Source: Pseudobacter sp. (GTDB taxonomy: Bacteria > Bacteroidota > Bacteroidia > Chitinophagales > Chitinophagaceae). From it: 64,000 bases of DNA. The stretch spans positions 186,001-250,000 of the forward strand of contig JAFIGX010000022.1 in NCBI GenBank assembly GCA_017849455.1, written 5' to 3'. The notes beneath the pieces were generated by a model. That model saw only the letters and a list, made by a program, of their open reading frames with translations, had not been told where the DNA came from and did no database searches. Position 1 is the first letter of the stretch. Every line of letters begins with the position of its first letter. This document shows, piece after piece, positions 28,207 to 36,005 of this stretch. The position numbers were made by a program, and so were the translations under genes.

Positions 28207-29637
28207 ATGTTACGATATTATTCCAGATATTATTTATTACCGGTTTTCCTGGTAGGGATATTTACCTCTTCCTGTAAGAAGTTCCTGGAAGTAGGGCCAC
28301 CTAAAACTGATTTGACCAAAACAACAGTTTTTGAAGGGGATGGAACGGCGAAAGCTGCAATGGCCTCTTTATATGCCCAATTGGTCAGCTCGTATGCTTC
28401 CGGCACCGCAGGGAGTGTTACTTACCTGGCCGGATTGTCTTCCGATGAGCTGCAAAACTATAATCCCTCAGCCGATTTTGTAGCTTTTTCCAATAACAAC
28501 CTTACCGCTTTGAATTCCAATATGGGCAGACTGTGGTCCTCTCCTTATGAAAGCATTTTTCAGGCAAATAGCATATTAGAAGGGTTATCCCAATCGTCGG
28601 GTGTTACCCCTTCACTTAATCTTCAATTGCAGGGAGAGGCTAAGTTCATAAGAGCGTTTGCCCATTTTTATCTCGTAAATCTGTTTGGTGATGTTCCCTT
28701 AGCGCTCACAACGGATTATAGGATCAACGCAAGCATGCCTCGTACATCGACAAGCCTGGTGTACAGACAAATAATTGACGATTTGAAAGATGCCAAAGAT
28801 AAATTGCCGGCAGACTATTCCATTTCCAAAAATGAACGTACGAGAGTAAATAAATTTGCTGCTTCCGCGCTGTTGGCCAGGGTCTACCTGTATATAGGGA
28901 ACTGGCAGGACGCGGAAGCAGAAGCTTCTGCAGTAATTAATAAGACAGATCTATATACACTTTCATCTCCGGGTGATGTATTTCTAAAGAACAGCGGTGA
29001 AGCGATCTGGCAGTTGATCCGCGATGCCGGCAATGCAAACGATGCATTAACCTTCCTCATCCCACCCACAGCAGTCGTTCCGCCCAACTCAGCTTTACCT
29101 GCCAATTGGGTACATTCGTTCGACCCATCAGACAAAAGGAAAGCTGCCTGGATCGCCAGTCTCGTATCCACCTCCGGCACTTACTTCTATCCGACAAAAT
29201 ATAAGAATACCGCTCTTTCACCGATAACGGAATATACGATGGTGATGAGACTGGCGGAACAATACCTGGTCCGTGCGGAGGCTAGACTTATGCAAGGCAA
29301 AATCGTTGGCCAAAACAGTGCAGCAAGCGACCTGAATGCGCTTCGCATGAGAGCAGGCATAAGTGAAACTACTGCTACTGACAAGGCAGGGATGCTCAAT
29401 GCGATAGAGCAGGAACGGCGTTTCGAATTGTTCACTGAATGGGGGCACAGATGGTTTGATCTGAAGAGATGGCCAGGCATAAATAATCCAGGAGATGTTA
29501 CGATAAAACGGGCAGATGAAGTCCTGCAGCCATTAAAGCCCGGTTGGAGAAAAGAATGGAAGTTGTATCCTATTCCTCAGAATCAGATACTCAATGATCC
29601 GGCAATGGCCAATCAGCAGAACCCTGGATATAATTAA
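28207..29637 (+). CDS. RagB/SusD family nutrient-uptake lipoprotein
   Basis: A 476-residue SusD-like lipoprotein with its lipobox in LVGIFTSSCKKFLEV (cysteine about residue 23). The SusD core is clear: FEGDGTAKAAMASLYAQL, the PYESIFQANSILEGL helix, AKFIRAFAHFYLVNLFGDVP, the VYRQIIDDLKDAKDKLP helix and a C-terminal LRMRAGI...IEQERRFELFTEWGHRWFDLKRW motif typical of the family. It follows susC by 32 bases and precedes the tlpA-like gene by 78. It binds the substrate at the outer face of the SusC channel. This copy keeps the canonical C-terminal FELFTEWGHRWFDLKRW region that is less well preserved in the paralogue at 15307. Confidence 0.92.
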   Translation: MLRYYSRYYLLPVFLVGIFTSSCKKFLEVGPPKTDLTKTTVFEGDGTAKAAMASLYAQLVSSYASGTAGSVTYLAGLSSDELQNYNPSADFVAFSNNNLTALNSNMGRLWSSPYESIFQANSILEGLSQSSGVTPSLNLQLQGEAKFIRAFAHFYLVNLFGDVPLALTTDYRINASMPRTSTSLVYRQIIDDLKDAKDKLPADYSISKNERTRVNKFAASALLARVYLYIGNWQDAEAEASAVINKTDLYTLSSPGDVFLKNSGEAIWQLIRDAGNANDALTFLIPPTAVVPPNSALPANWVHSFDPSDKRKAAWIASLVSTSGTYFYPTKYKNTALSPITEYTMVMRLAEQYLVRAEARLMQGKIVGQNSAASDLNALRMRAGISETTATDKAGMLNAIEQERRFELFTEWGHRWFDLKRWPGINNPGDVTIKRADEVLQPLKPGWRKEWKLYPIPQNQILNDPAMANQQNPGYN

Positions 29638-29715
29638 AATTTGCTGCAGGGTCCACGTAATCCGGCTCCCGGATGATGGATGTCTTTTTAACAACTCACC
29701 ATTAAATAGATTGAA

Positions 29716-30846
29716 ATGAAAATATATGGGATATTGGTCGCGGTTATATGTTCCCTGTCTACACAGGATATTCTTGCCGGAAATGAAAATCATGATACGT
29801 TACGGACAGGCGACCGGGCGCCATCCCTGACGATAGATCAATGGCTGAAAGGAAAACCTGTGACCCAATTTGAGAAAGGAAAGGTATATATCCTTGACTT
29901 CATGTCGAATGGTTGTGGACCCTGCAAAGCAATGATGCCCCATTTATCACAACTGGCAAAGCAATACAAGGGCAAAGCCGTTTTTATTTCAATATTCAAT
30001 GACGACAAGCCAGCCCTGCCATACATTCATAAGTTCCTGGATAAAATGGGTAACAAGATAAACTACTCGATAGGATTCGCAAATCCCCGGCGTGGCAGTG
30101 GGAATATTTATACAGGTAAATTATGGACAGACTGGATGTTACGGTCAGGATCGAATCCTTCTTTTCCTACATTCTTTCTCGTAGACCAAAACGGTATCCT
30201 TCGGTACAAGGGTGGTCATCAGTATATAGAAGATGCAGTCGCTGAATTGGTGAATGGCACGTTCAAAGCTGATTTTATAGTGCGAAAGCAAAACGGGTTC
30301 AGGGAAAGAATGACGATAATCGGTGATGCAATAGGCAATGACAGGAATGTACCACTGGCATTGCAAATCGTCGACAGTTTCATTGCCACGAAGCCGGCCT
30401 CAGAGCTGGACTTTTACGGTATGAAGTATAAATTGATGGCTAAATCAGACCCGCAGACTGCAGCCAATTATGTCCGGGACGTTATCAGGAGATTGTTCGG
30501 CACACCTAATAGTGATAATGGCCTTAGCCTGACATACTTTGTAACCAGCATTTACCGCAGTGGCCATGGCTATCCAAAATACGTGGAAAAACCTGATTTC
30601 GATTTCTGCTTTGAAATATTTGACCACTGTTTGAAAACGTATGATGAAACTTATCACCCAATGCTTTATTTTGAAATGGCTGAAGCTTGTTTGTACAGCG
30701 GCAACGCCGGGCAGGCTATGGTTTATTTGAACAAAATGGAAAAAATATTAAGAGAAAAGGGGGATAAAGAGTCCATTGAACAGATGGATTCTTATAAAAA
30801 AACTTTTGAATTTGTGAAATTGAACCTTGAGAGGAAATCGATGTAA
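29716..30846 (+). CDS. TlpA-like thioredoxin-domain protein
   Basis: A 376-residue exported protein with a signal sequence (MKIYGILVAVICSLSTQDILAG), an N-terminal thioredoxin domain and a helical tail. The domain opens with GDRAPSLTIDQWLKGKPVTQ; the active site is NGCGPC where relatives have TWCGPC, and the cis-proline loop is FPTFFLVD. The tail (about residues 190-376) is TPR-like (YHPMLYFEMAEACLYSGNAG). Layout and the 'QWLKGK' opening match the protein encoded at 11932-12975, so these are probably counterparts in the two uptake loci. It is the last gene of the plus-strand locus. Substrate and partner are unknown. Confidence 0.83.
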   Translation: MKIYGILVAVICSLSTQDILAGNENHDTLRTGDRAPSLTIDQWLKGKPVTQFEKGKVYILDFMSNGCGPCKAMMPHLSQLAKQYKGKAVFISIFNDDKPALPYIHKFLDKMGNKINYSIGFANPRRGSGNIYTGKLWTDWMLRSGSNPSFPTFFLVDQNGILRYKGGHQYIEDAVAELVNGTFKADFIVRKQNGFRERMTIIGDAIGNDRNVPLALQIVDSFIATKPASELDFYGMKYKLMAKSDPQTAANYVRDVIRRLFGTPNSDNGLSLTYFVTSIYRSGHGYPKYVEKPDFDFCFEIFDHCLKTYDETYHPMLYFEMAEACLYSGNAGQAMVYLNKMEKILREKGDKESIEQMDSYKKTFEFVKLNLERKSM

Positions 30847-31313
30847 ATTAGTATAGGAGAATGGTCCTAGTTTATGGAGACTCCGCTGCTTTTGAATGCA
30901 TAGAAAAATATCAAGGGAAAGGGAATTTTTAATAACGTAGTCTTTTAGTTTCCGTAATAATGAGTTTATTATCGGTTATTAATAAACATTATTTTCCGAT
31001 ACAGAAACCAGCGACGCTCGTGTAGCTTTAGTTTCGCAGGACTGAGTAACAAAATAAGAACATTTTTGAGGAAAGGAGAAGACAATAACAGAAAGTACTA
31101 TCTCTCTAGAGGGCTATTTTGGAAAAGCCACACGTTCAGGGTTAAAAGGGGAAAGGCCTGCTGCAATGCTATCGGCATTGACGAACTCGTTACAGTTAAG
31201 TAATATCAGGCAATATGGTTAAGCTAGCAGTAGTTTTATCGGCTCCATTGCATCCTGCTATAATAAATAAATTGGGCATTAACTAAATTAAACTTTATAG
31301 GATCAACAAGTAG
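30847..31313. other. 467-bp intergenic region at the left edge of the accessory region
   Basis: AT-rich DNA between the uptake locus and the PIN-domain gene. It holds an imperfect inverted repeat at 30956-30993 (AATAATG...TTTATTA against TAATAAACATTATT, with a 2-nt bulge). A short open frame (about 31046-31201, basic, ending GIDELVTVK) has no family I recognise. No convincing copy of the mnmE-end repeat was found here. Confidence 0.5.
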
Positions 31314-32366
31314 TCAGATTATCTGGTCATTTTTGATTAATCGATGAATATAACCTTCCATATCATTTTTCATATCATATAAACGCTCGATATTAAACTC
31401 GCTATCCTGTAGTTTTTTTACTATTCGTTTAACAAAAAAATCTCCTAAAACATCTTCAATAATACTAAAAGTAAGATCATTCTTAAAATGAATCTTTAAT
31501 TCGCTACTAACGAAAGACCTGGAAGGAGTACCAGATAATGTAACCGCACCTTCAAGATTGCAGGATTTAAATAATGAAAAAATGTTCTTATCCTGTGTGA
31601 TAAAATAAGTCTTGTGATCAATATCAGGACTGATATCTGATAAATGTAACATCCTCATATGAAAGAAATCCCAAGCGGTACCCCAAATAGTCTGCAACAC
31701 ATCTTTAGCAGAAGTTGATTTTTTATCAAGATCCACCATTCTTCTAAGCTCTGAAACACCACCAACTATTTTTGTTGCAAGCAAAATCTCTGAGGCCATC
31801 GAAGCATTAAGTTCATACTCGCACCAATCACAAAAGCGGATTAAATTCTGACGGATGTTAGATTCCCGAGGATTATTTTCTTTACAAATTATATAGAGCT
31901 TCAAAAGGGTGACATAGCTGATAAGTATTAAGGGGTAGAATGCATTAAAGGTTAGGATGTCCATTTCATTGACCTCTACAGTATAAGGAGGATTCCATTC
32001 TTTTAGGTTTACAGAATGACCTAAGGGCTTATCAAAAGCATACGTAATTTTGTTAACAATATCTTGATATTTGCTCAGGTCAAGCGTCTTCAATTCCCTG
32101 CTTGAGCTCAATTCCATGGCCCCAAATTTTGGCACTACACTTATTTTGTTGTGCTGGCAAAAGAAAATAAGCGTTTCTACATTAGCTATTTTTTCATCCC
32201 TCAAGCCTGAGCCATTAAAATAACTTAAGACATCAAAACACATATTTGCATCCAGATACAAGACTGTCTCTTTCCCTCTACTACAAGCTATTTCCTGCTG
32301 TATCGAATCTGGTAAAATAGATTCGCCCTCAGACGTAAGAACAAAAAACGTAGGCAAAGAAATCAT
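31314..32366 (-). CDS. PIN-like domain protein
   Basis: A 350-residue protein with the acidic pattern of a PIN-type nuclease: YLDANMCFDVL (first Asp, about residue 38), a conserved Glu in GAMELSSSREL (about 84), AWDFFHMRML (about 233) and the C-terminal YFITQDKNIFSLF (about 254). The spacing is wider than in VapC toxins, so it belongs to the larger PIN-like families; no antitoxin gene accompanies it. The gene is AT-rich like the neighbouring island but lies just outside the left repeat at 32412, so it may belong to an older insertion. The nuclease activity is inferred from motifs only. Confidence 0.6.
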   Translation of the reverse strand: MISLPTFFVLTSEGESILPDSIQQEIACSRGKETVLYLDANMCFDVLSYFNGSGLRDEKIANVETLIFFCQHNKISVVPKFGAMELSSSRELKTLDLSKYQDIVNKITYAFDKPLGHSVNLKEWNPPYTVEVNEMDILTFNAFYPLILISYVTLLKLYIICKENNPRESNIRQNLIRFCDWCEYELNASMASEILLATKIVGGVSELRRMVDLDKKSTSAKDVLQTIWGTAWDFFHMRMLHLSDISPDIDHKTYFITQDKNIFSLFKSCNLEGAVTLSGTPSRSFVSSELKIHFKNDLTFSIIEDVLGDFFVKRIVKKLQDSEFNIERLYDMKNDMEGYIHRLIKNDQII

Positions 32367-32411
32367 GGCAATTTTATTTTATAACTGTGGGCGAATATTA
32401 ATTGACCTCTC

Positions 32412-32424
32412 ATTTCCCTATACA
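32412..32424 (+). repeat. Left attachment-site-like repeat (attL)
   Basis: ATTTCCCTATACA, identical to the mnmE 3' end at 49183-49195 and in the same orientation. The following bases read TAATTT here against AAACTT at mnmE. It would be the displaced original end of mnmE. Confidence 0.6.
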
Positions 32425-32431
32425 TAATTTA

Positions 32432-32529
32432 CATTTTGCTCATTTTCACAACCTTGCAATACCGGAGGTACAATTAAGGTACACTTATACCTCAAGATAC
32501 TTCGGTTTTTCATCCACGTTCATATGCTC
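32432..32529 (+). repeat. 98-bp direct repeat, copy 1
   Basis: It aligns without gaps to 35111-35208 with 89 of 98 bases identical by hand count. It contains GAGGTACAA (32465-32473) and AAGGTACA (32476-32483), with an inverted TACCTC after them. It begins eight bases after the left attachment-like repeat, as the arm region of a recombinase site would. Confidence 0.8.
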
Positions 32530-32599
32530 ACTTTTTGACATTTTTTATCACACCGATGTGGTCAAAGAAGGGTATGCGAAATCCTCTTCATGTATAGTC

Positions 32600-32989
32600 T
32601 TACACCAACACTGCCGACGCCTTACACCAAGCGAGTATTATGTATTTATACTGCATTTCGTAATGATTGCACAACACAGTTTCCGTTTGTACTAACTTGT
32701 TAGATTTGTAATTATCTTTTATAAACAGCTCTACTACCTCATGACAAATTGATTCACCACTAAGGCCTGGTACTTTCGCAACTTTAGTCTTTTCGTCTCC
32801 TTCAATGATGCATTTAATTACGATGCTTTTATACTTACTGGGGTCAATTTCAGAAGGCAATGCCGTCTTGCTATGCTTAAATGGTGAAGGCATATCCTCT
32901 ACGCAGGGTATAAATTCATCGTGCGTTGATGTCCGTACCGTCACATATTCGCCGCTCTGGGCAATTTTAAATTCAATATTTTTTTCCAT
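32600..32989 (-). CDS. Small hypothetical protein between the island repeats
   Basis: About 129 residues from the ATG at 32989 (MEKNIEFKIAQSGEYVTVRT). I do not recognise a family. The protein has a mixed acidic/basic composition, a run of short beta-strand-like segments (YKSIVIKCIIEG), and two cysteines near the C-terminus (TVLCNHYE, AWCKAS). It is divergent from the TIGR04141 gene and lies, with it, between the two 98-bp repeats, so the two may form one cassette. AT-rich codon use fits the island. It could be a partner or antidote of the neighbouring protein, but nothing shows that directly. Confidence 0.45.
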   Translation of the reverse strand: MEKNIEFKIAQSGEYVTVRTSTHDEFIPCVEDMPSPFKHSKTALPSEIDPSKYKSIVIKCIIEGDEKTKVAKVPGLSGESICHEVVELFIKDNYKSNKLVQTETVLCNHYEMQYKYIILAWCKASAVLV

Positions 32990-33064
32990 AATCACTAAAA
33001 AGTTAAATAAAATTATAAATATTTGATTATCAATACATTGTAAAAAATCATTAATTCCTTACCT

Positions 33065-33238
33065 CTACCTAACCCTCCTGGAGGATGCAAAGCAACTACA
33101 TTCCTGTAAATCCCCCAACTTTTCAAACTTATCCGGGGCGCTGGCACCAGCCACCACCGCATAGTTGTTTTCGCCGATTAATTGTTATATCTTATAAAAC
33201 ACCGCGAAAAAACGGTTGCCCTGATAATCAGACACCAT
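33065..33238 (-). pseudogene. Short decayed coding remnant
   Basis: 58 codons in one frame, interrupted by a TAA after the 17th, read like protein on both sides (MVSDYQGNRFFAVFYKI, then QLIGENNYAVVAGASAPDKF). The GC content is higher than in the surroundings. No family is recognised. It fills most of the gap before the TIGR04141 gene. Confidence 0.3.
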
Positions 33239-33276
33239 TACTTTATATACTAATCATTCCATAAAACCACTAACCA

Positions 33277-35088
33277 ATGGCTGGCAGTAGTGAAAAAGAG
33301 ACAATGCCCGTAACCCTATACCAGGTAGATACATCCCTTTTTGTTGACGACGACTTTAATTACATCACCCGGCAAATTATCAGCAGGGCCGGATTGGCCG
33401 GCTTCAATTTTCAACCTGATAAACTGGCCAGGCACTCTATAGACGAATTTTCTTTTAGAGTGTTTTACCAGGTAAAAAATAAACCTCCGCAGTGGCGCGG
33501 CTTTTTAAAAGGTATCCTGCCAGACGATTCCGTCCTAGCAAACGCCAAGAATAAAACGCACTCTTTCCTGCTGTTCATCCATTACAAAGAATCTGTTTTT
33601 GCTGTTTGCGGCGGTGTGGGCGTAGCTGCAATCAGGCAGTTTGTGGTGCATGACTTCGGCATGCAGGTATTGGTTAGGTTATTTGAAAAACATGACCGGG
33701 TAGTGAAGTCTACCCAGGAACGCGGCGTTTCAGGAATCGTGCTTGGGCAAATGCGATACTACCGGGGCGACCAGCGTTTTTCTGACGAAAACGAGTTTGG
33801 AAAAGTGTATAAAAAATTTCAAGCGCAGGTAAAAAAACGACAACTAACAGAAATCTTCGGCTTTCATCCGGACGAGGTGAAGGCAAAAGGTTCAGGTTGT
33901 ACAGCAAAAGACTCCTTCCAGCTCGGTAAATCAGTTGACACGGAAGATTTACTCGACAATATAAAAACTTACGTGGACCTGCTCGATATTAAAGAGGGCA
34001 ACTTCACGCTCAACAAAGTGGTACCCGTTAATAAGAAAACCCCGGCAGGTCAAAAATTAATACAGGACTTGAGAGACGGACTCGTTGAGCAGTTATACAT
34101 TGACTGTAGAAACAACACCAGTTCCGATCTTGATTTTTGCCATCCCGACTTTGAAGATTACCGGACCGCTGAACGCTTCGTGATTGCCCTTGACAGGGAA
34201 ACCACTATCGAAATCGAGGATGAAGAGCTTTCCCTTGATGTAATTATTCGGGAAGTTAGGGCTCGCGACTTCTTGGTAATGGATGACGCTGCGACCTTTA
34301 GAATTTCAGTACTCGATAATGAAATCAAATCCTACGACAGTGAGGGCACCCTTTTAACCATGGGCACCGTCCTGCAACATCTGCACGGAGAGGTTACTTA
34401 CGAAGGCAATACCTATTTCCTGATCGATGGGCAGTGGTATCGCATAGACCCCGAGTTTATTAAAGATCTTAATGAGGGTTGCCGTGATGTCCTGCAGCAG
34501 ACATGGCAGGAAAGCTTACTGGATGCTCCGTTTGACCTAAACAAAGATGAATCAGTATTTAACCAGCAGTTCATTGGCAAGCCCGGTACTTATGTATTCG
34601 ATACCATAACACCCGATAATATAGAAGCGTGTGACATTCTAAAAAGCGATGACCACAATACCTGGTTCATCCATGTAAAAAAGGGGTTTGATAATTCAAT
34701 AAGGGACCTAGCCTCGCAAATAATGATCGCCGCAAAAACTATACAGGCTGATAAAAAATCCGGCTTTCGCTATTTAGATAGCTTGCAATCCCAAACCGAA
34801 GAAGGTCTTTTTAGCGATAGCCCAGCAAAAAAATCATTGGCGAAGCAAACATTTCCCACAGGTGGGATAAAATCCTTACTTCAAAACCGCAAAGACATAC
34901 AAATCGTTTTTTGCCTGGCGTTCGTGGATAAGGCCAGCAGCTCGCGTACACTGAAAGATAATATTGAAGATTTCCGATCTAATATTGCCAAGTATTCTCT
35001 CATAGAACTCTATCGGCAGATAAGGAGTATGGGATTCGACCTGAAAATTGTTCAGCTCCCTGCGTTACCCAAGGCAAAGAAAAAGTGA
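33277..35088 (+). CDS. TIGR04141/DUF6119-family sporadically distributed protein
   Basis: A 603-residue protein that fits the TIGR04141 (DUF6119) family. It opens with a beta-strand carrying a 'VTLYQVD' start, has GFKGIL-like turns early, the VTYEGNTYFLIDGQWYRID segment near residue 380, and near residue 460 the block ACDILKSDD...WFIHVKKG followed by the LASQIMIAAKTI helix. The D...HVK spacing is reminiscent of a PD-(D/E)xK nuclease core, but that is inference. Family members are scattered among genomes and often found in defence islands; the mechanism is not known to me. It is flanked by the two 98-bp repeats and transcribed opposite to all other island genes, suggesting separate acquisition. 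Confidence 0.65.
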   Translation: MAGSSEKETMPVTLYQVDTSLFVDDDFNYITRQIISRAGLAGFNFQPDKLARHSIDEFSFRVFYQVKNKPPQWRGFLKGILPDDSVLANAKNKTHSFLLFIHYKESVFAVCGGVGVAAIRQFVVHDFGMQVLVRLFEKHDRVVKSTQERGVSGIVLGQMRYYRGDQRFSDENEFGKVYKKFQAQVKKRQLTEIFGFHPDEVKAKGSGCTAKDSFQLGKSVDTEDLLDNIKTYVDLLDIKEGNFTLNKVVPVNKKTPAGQKLIQDLRDGLVEQLYIDCRNNTSSDLDFCHPDFEDYRTAERFVIALDRETTIEIEDEELSLDVIIREVRARDFLVMDDAATFRISVLDNEIKSYDSEGTLLTMGTVLQHLHGEVTYEGNTYFLIDGQWYRIDPEFIKDLNEGCRDVLQQTWQESLLDAPFDLNKDESVFNQQFIGKPGTYVFDTITPDNIEACDILKSDDHNTWFIHVKKGFDNSIRDLASQIMIAAKTIQADKKSGFRYLDSLQSQTEEGLFSDSPAKKSLAKQTFPTGGIKSLLQNRKDIQIVFCLAFVDKASSSRTLKDNIEDFRSNIAKYSLIELYRQIRSMGFDLKIVQLPALPKAKKK

Positions 35089-35110
35089 ATAAACATCATG
35101 ATCTTTTTTG

Positions 35111-35208
35111 CATTCTGCTCATTTTCACAACCTTGCAACATCGGAGGTACAATTAAGGTACATTCTTACCTCAAGACACTTCGGTTTTTCATCCACGTAT
35201 ATATGCTC
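35111..35208 (+). repeat. 98-bp direct repeat, copy 2
   Basis: Second copy of the repeat at 32432-32529 (89/98 identical). It keeps GAGGTACAA (35144-35152) and AAGGTAC. Unlike copy 1, no ATTTCCCTATACA core precedes it. It makes up most of the gap 35089-35450; the remainder is AT-rich with nothing recognisable. Confidence 0.8.
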
Positions 35209-35450
35209 GCATATTTATATCTTTTATCACATAAACAAGGTCAATAAAAGATATCCGCTCTTCAAAAAATCTGATGAAACTAAGAATAAATCAGAAAACT
35301 GAGGTAGGCAAATCACTCATAGTTTCACCGGTTTACCTCTCATGTAAAGAAATTCACCTGTAGCCACAGTTGCGGATCTTGTCAAAGTAGACAAAAATAA
35401 AAAACCTACATACAGTTAATTTGCCTCATAACAGATATTGATTGATATCT

Positions 35451-35753
35451 TTATTCACTAAAAGACTCTGTGTCCTGAGCAGGTGGAGCGTCAGGACGGG
35501 GGAGGTGTTGCATCCAATTCATCATATTACTCTGAAGGCGCAGGGACTCATTGACAGTCGTTAAATCAAGGCGCCCATTTGGCAAAAAGCGCAATCGCTT
35601 TATATGAGGATACGTAGCCCAATATGCATTTTGCATCAGATTACGGTTGCCACTATCCATCTTCCTTTTAAAATCGGCCAAAGCCAAATAAATATTGTGC
35701 TCAAATTCAGCTCTATCCTGTGGGACAGGCATACCGTATTTACTCTTCTTCAT
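35451..35753 (-). CDS. Small STAND-operon protein, paralogue of the preceding gene
   Basis: About 100 residues from the ATG at 35753 (MKKSKYGMPVPQDRAEFEHN). The core IKRLRFLPNGRLDLTTVNES matches IKRIRFLPNRRIDLNTINEL-type sequence in the upstream small protein, and both have an F-x-x-N helix about 40 residues earlier, so they are paralogues. The start overlaps the end of the upstream gene by 14 bases (ATGAAGAAGAGTAA), which implies translational coupling. The tail is proline-rich and acidic. It is the last gene of the Avs-like operon. The function is unknown; a regulatory or inhibitory partner of the STAND protein is one possibility. Confidence 0.7.
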   Translation of the reverse strand: MKKSKYGMPVPQDRAEFEHNIYLALADFKRKMDSGNRNLMQNAYWATYPHIKRLRFLPNGRLDLTTVNESLRLQSNMMNWMQHLPRPDAPPAQDTESFSE

Positions 35754-36003
35754 GTTGCTCAATATTTTGATAATATTGCATCTGGACAATTGTATTAGCA
35801 GCCGACCTTGCAAGTTCGTTTATGGTGTTGAGATCAATTCTCCTGTTGGGCAAAAAACGGATCCGCTTTAGGCTTAAAATAGTAAGTCGCGCACCAACAG
35901 AAGAAAACTGTACCTTATCCTCCTTCAGGTGTTGTCCTAAAAAATTAAAGTTACGTTCAAATAGAGATCTTGAAGGAAGATACTCATTATCGTGCTGAAA
36001 CAT
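35740..36003 (-). CDS. Small STAND-operon protein
   Basis: An 87-residue protein starting three bases after the stop codon of the large STAND segment. The conserved core is LKRIRFLPNRRIDLNTINEL (about residues 46-65), shared with the next gene product. The N-terminal part (SLFERNFNFLGQHLKED) is probably helical and the C-terminus is acidic (EQHEEE). No membrane segment or catalytic motif is visible. I do not recognise the family. Tight spacing on both sides means it is produced together with the STAND protein, so a structural or regulatory role in that system is the natural guess. Confidence 0.7.
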   Translation of the reverse strand: MFQHDNEYLPSRSLFERNFNFLGQHLKEDKVQFSSVGARLTILSLKRIRFLPNRRIDLNTINELARSAANTIVQMQYYQNIEQHEEE

Positions 36004-36005
36004 AA

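Noticed and set aside
30850-30866. TTAGTATAGGAGAATGG, similar to the mnmE-end sequence
   Set aside because: It matches only partly and is in the opposite orientation to the mnmE 3' end, so it cannot be the partner of a direct-repeat attachment pair.
32402-35302. Possible two-copy CRISPR-like repeat (32432 and 35111)
   Set aside because: Copies are 98 bp, only two, 2.6 kb apart and separated by genes; not a CRISPR array.
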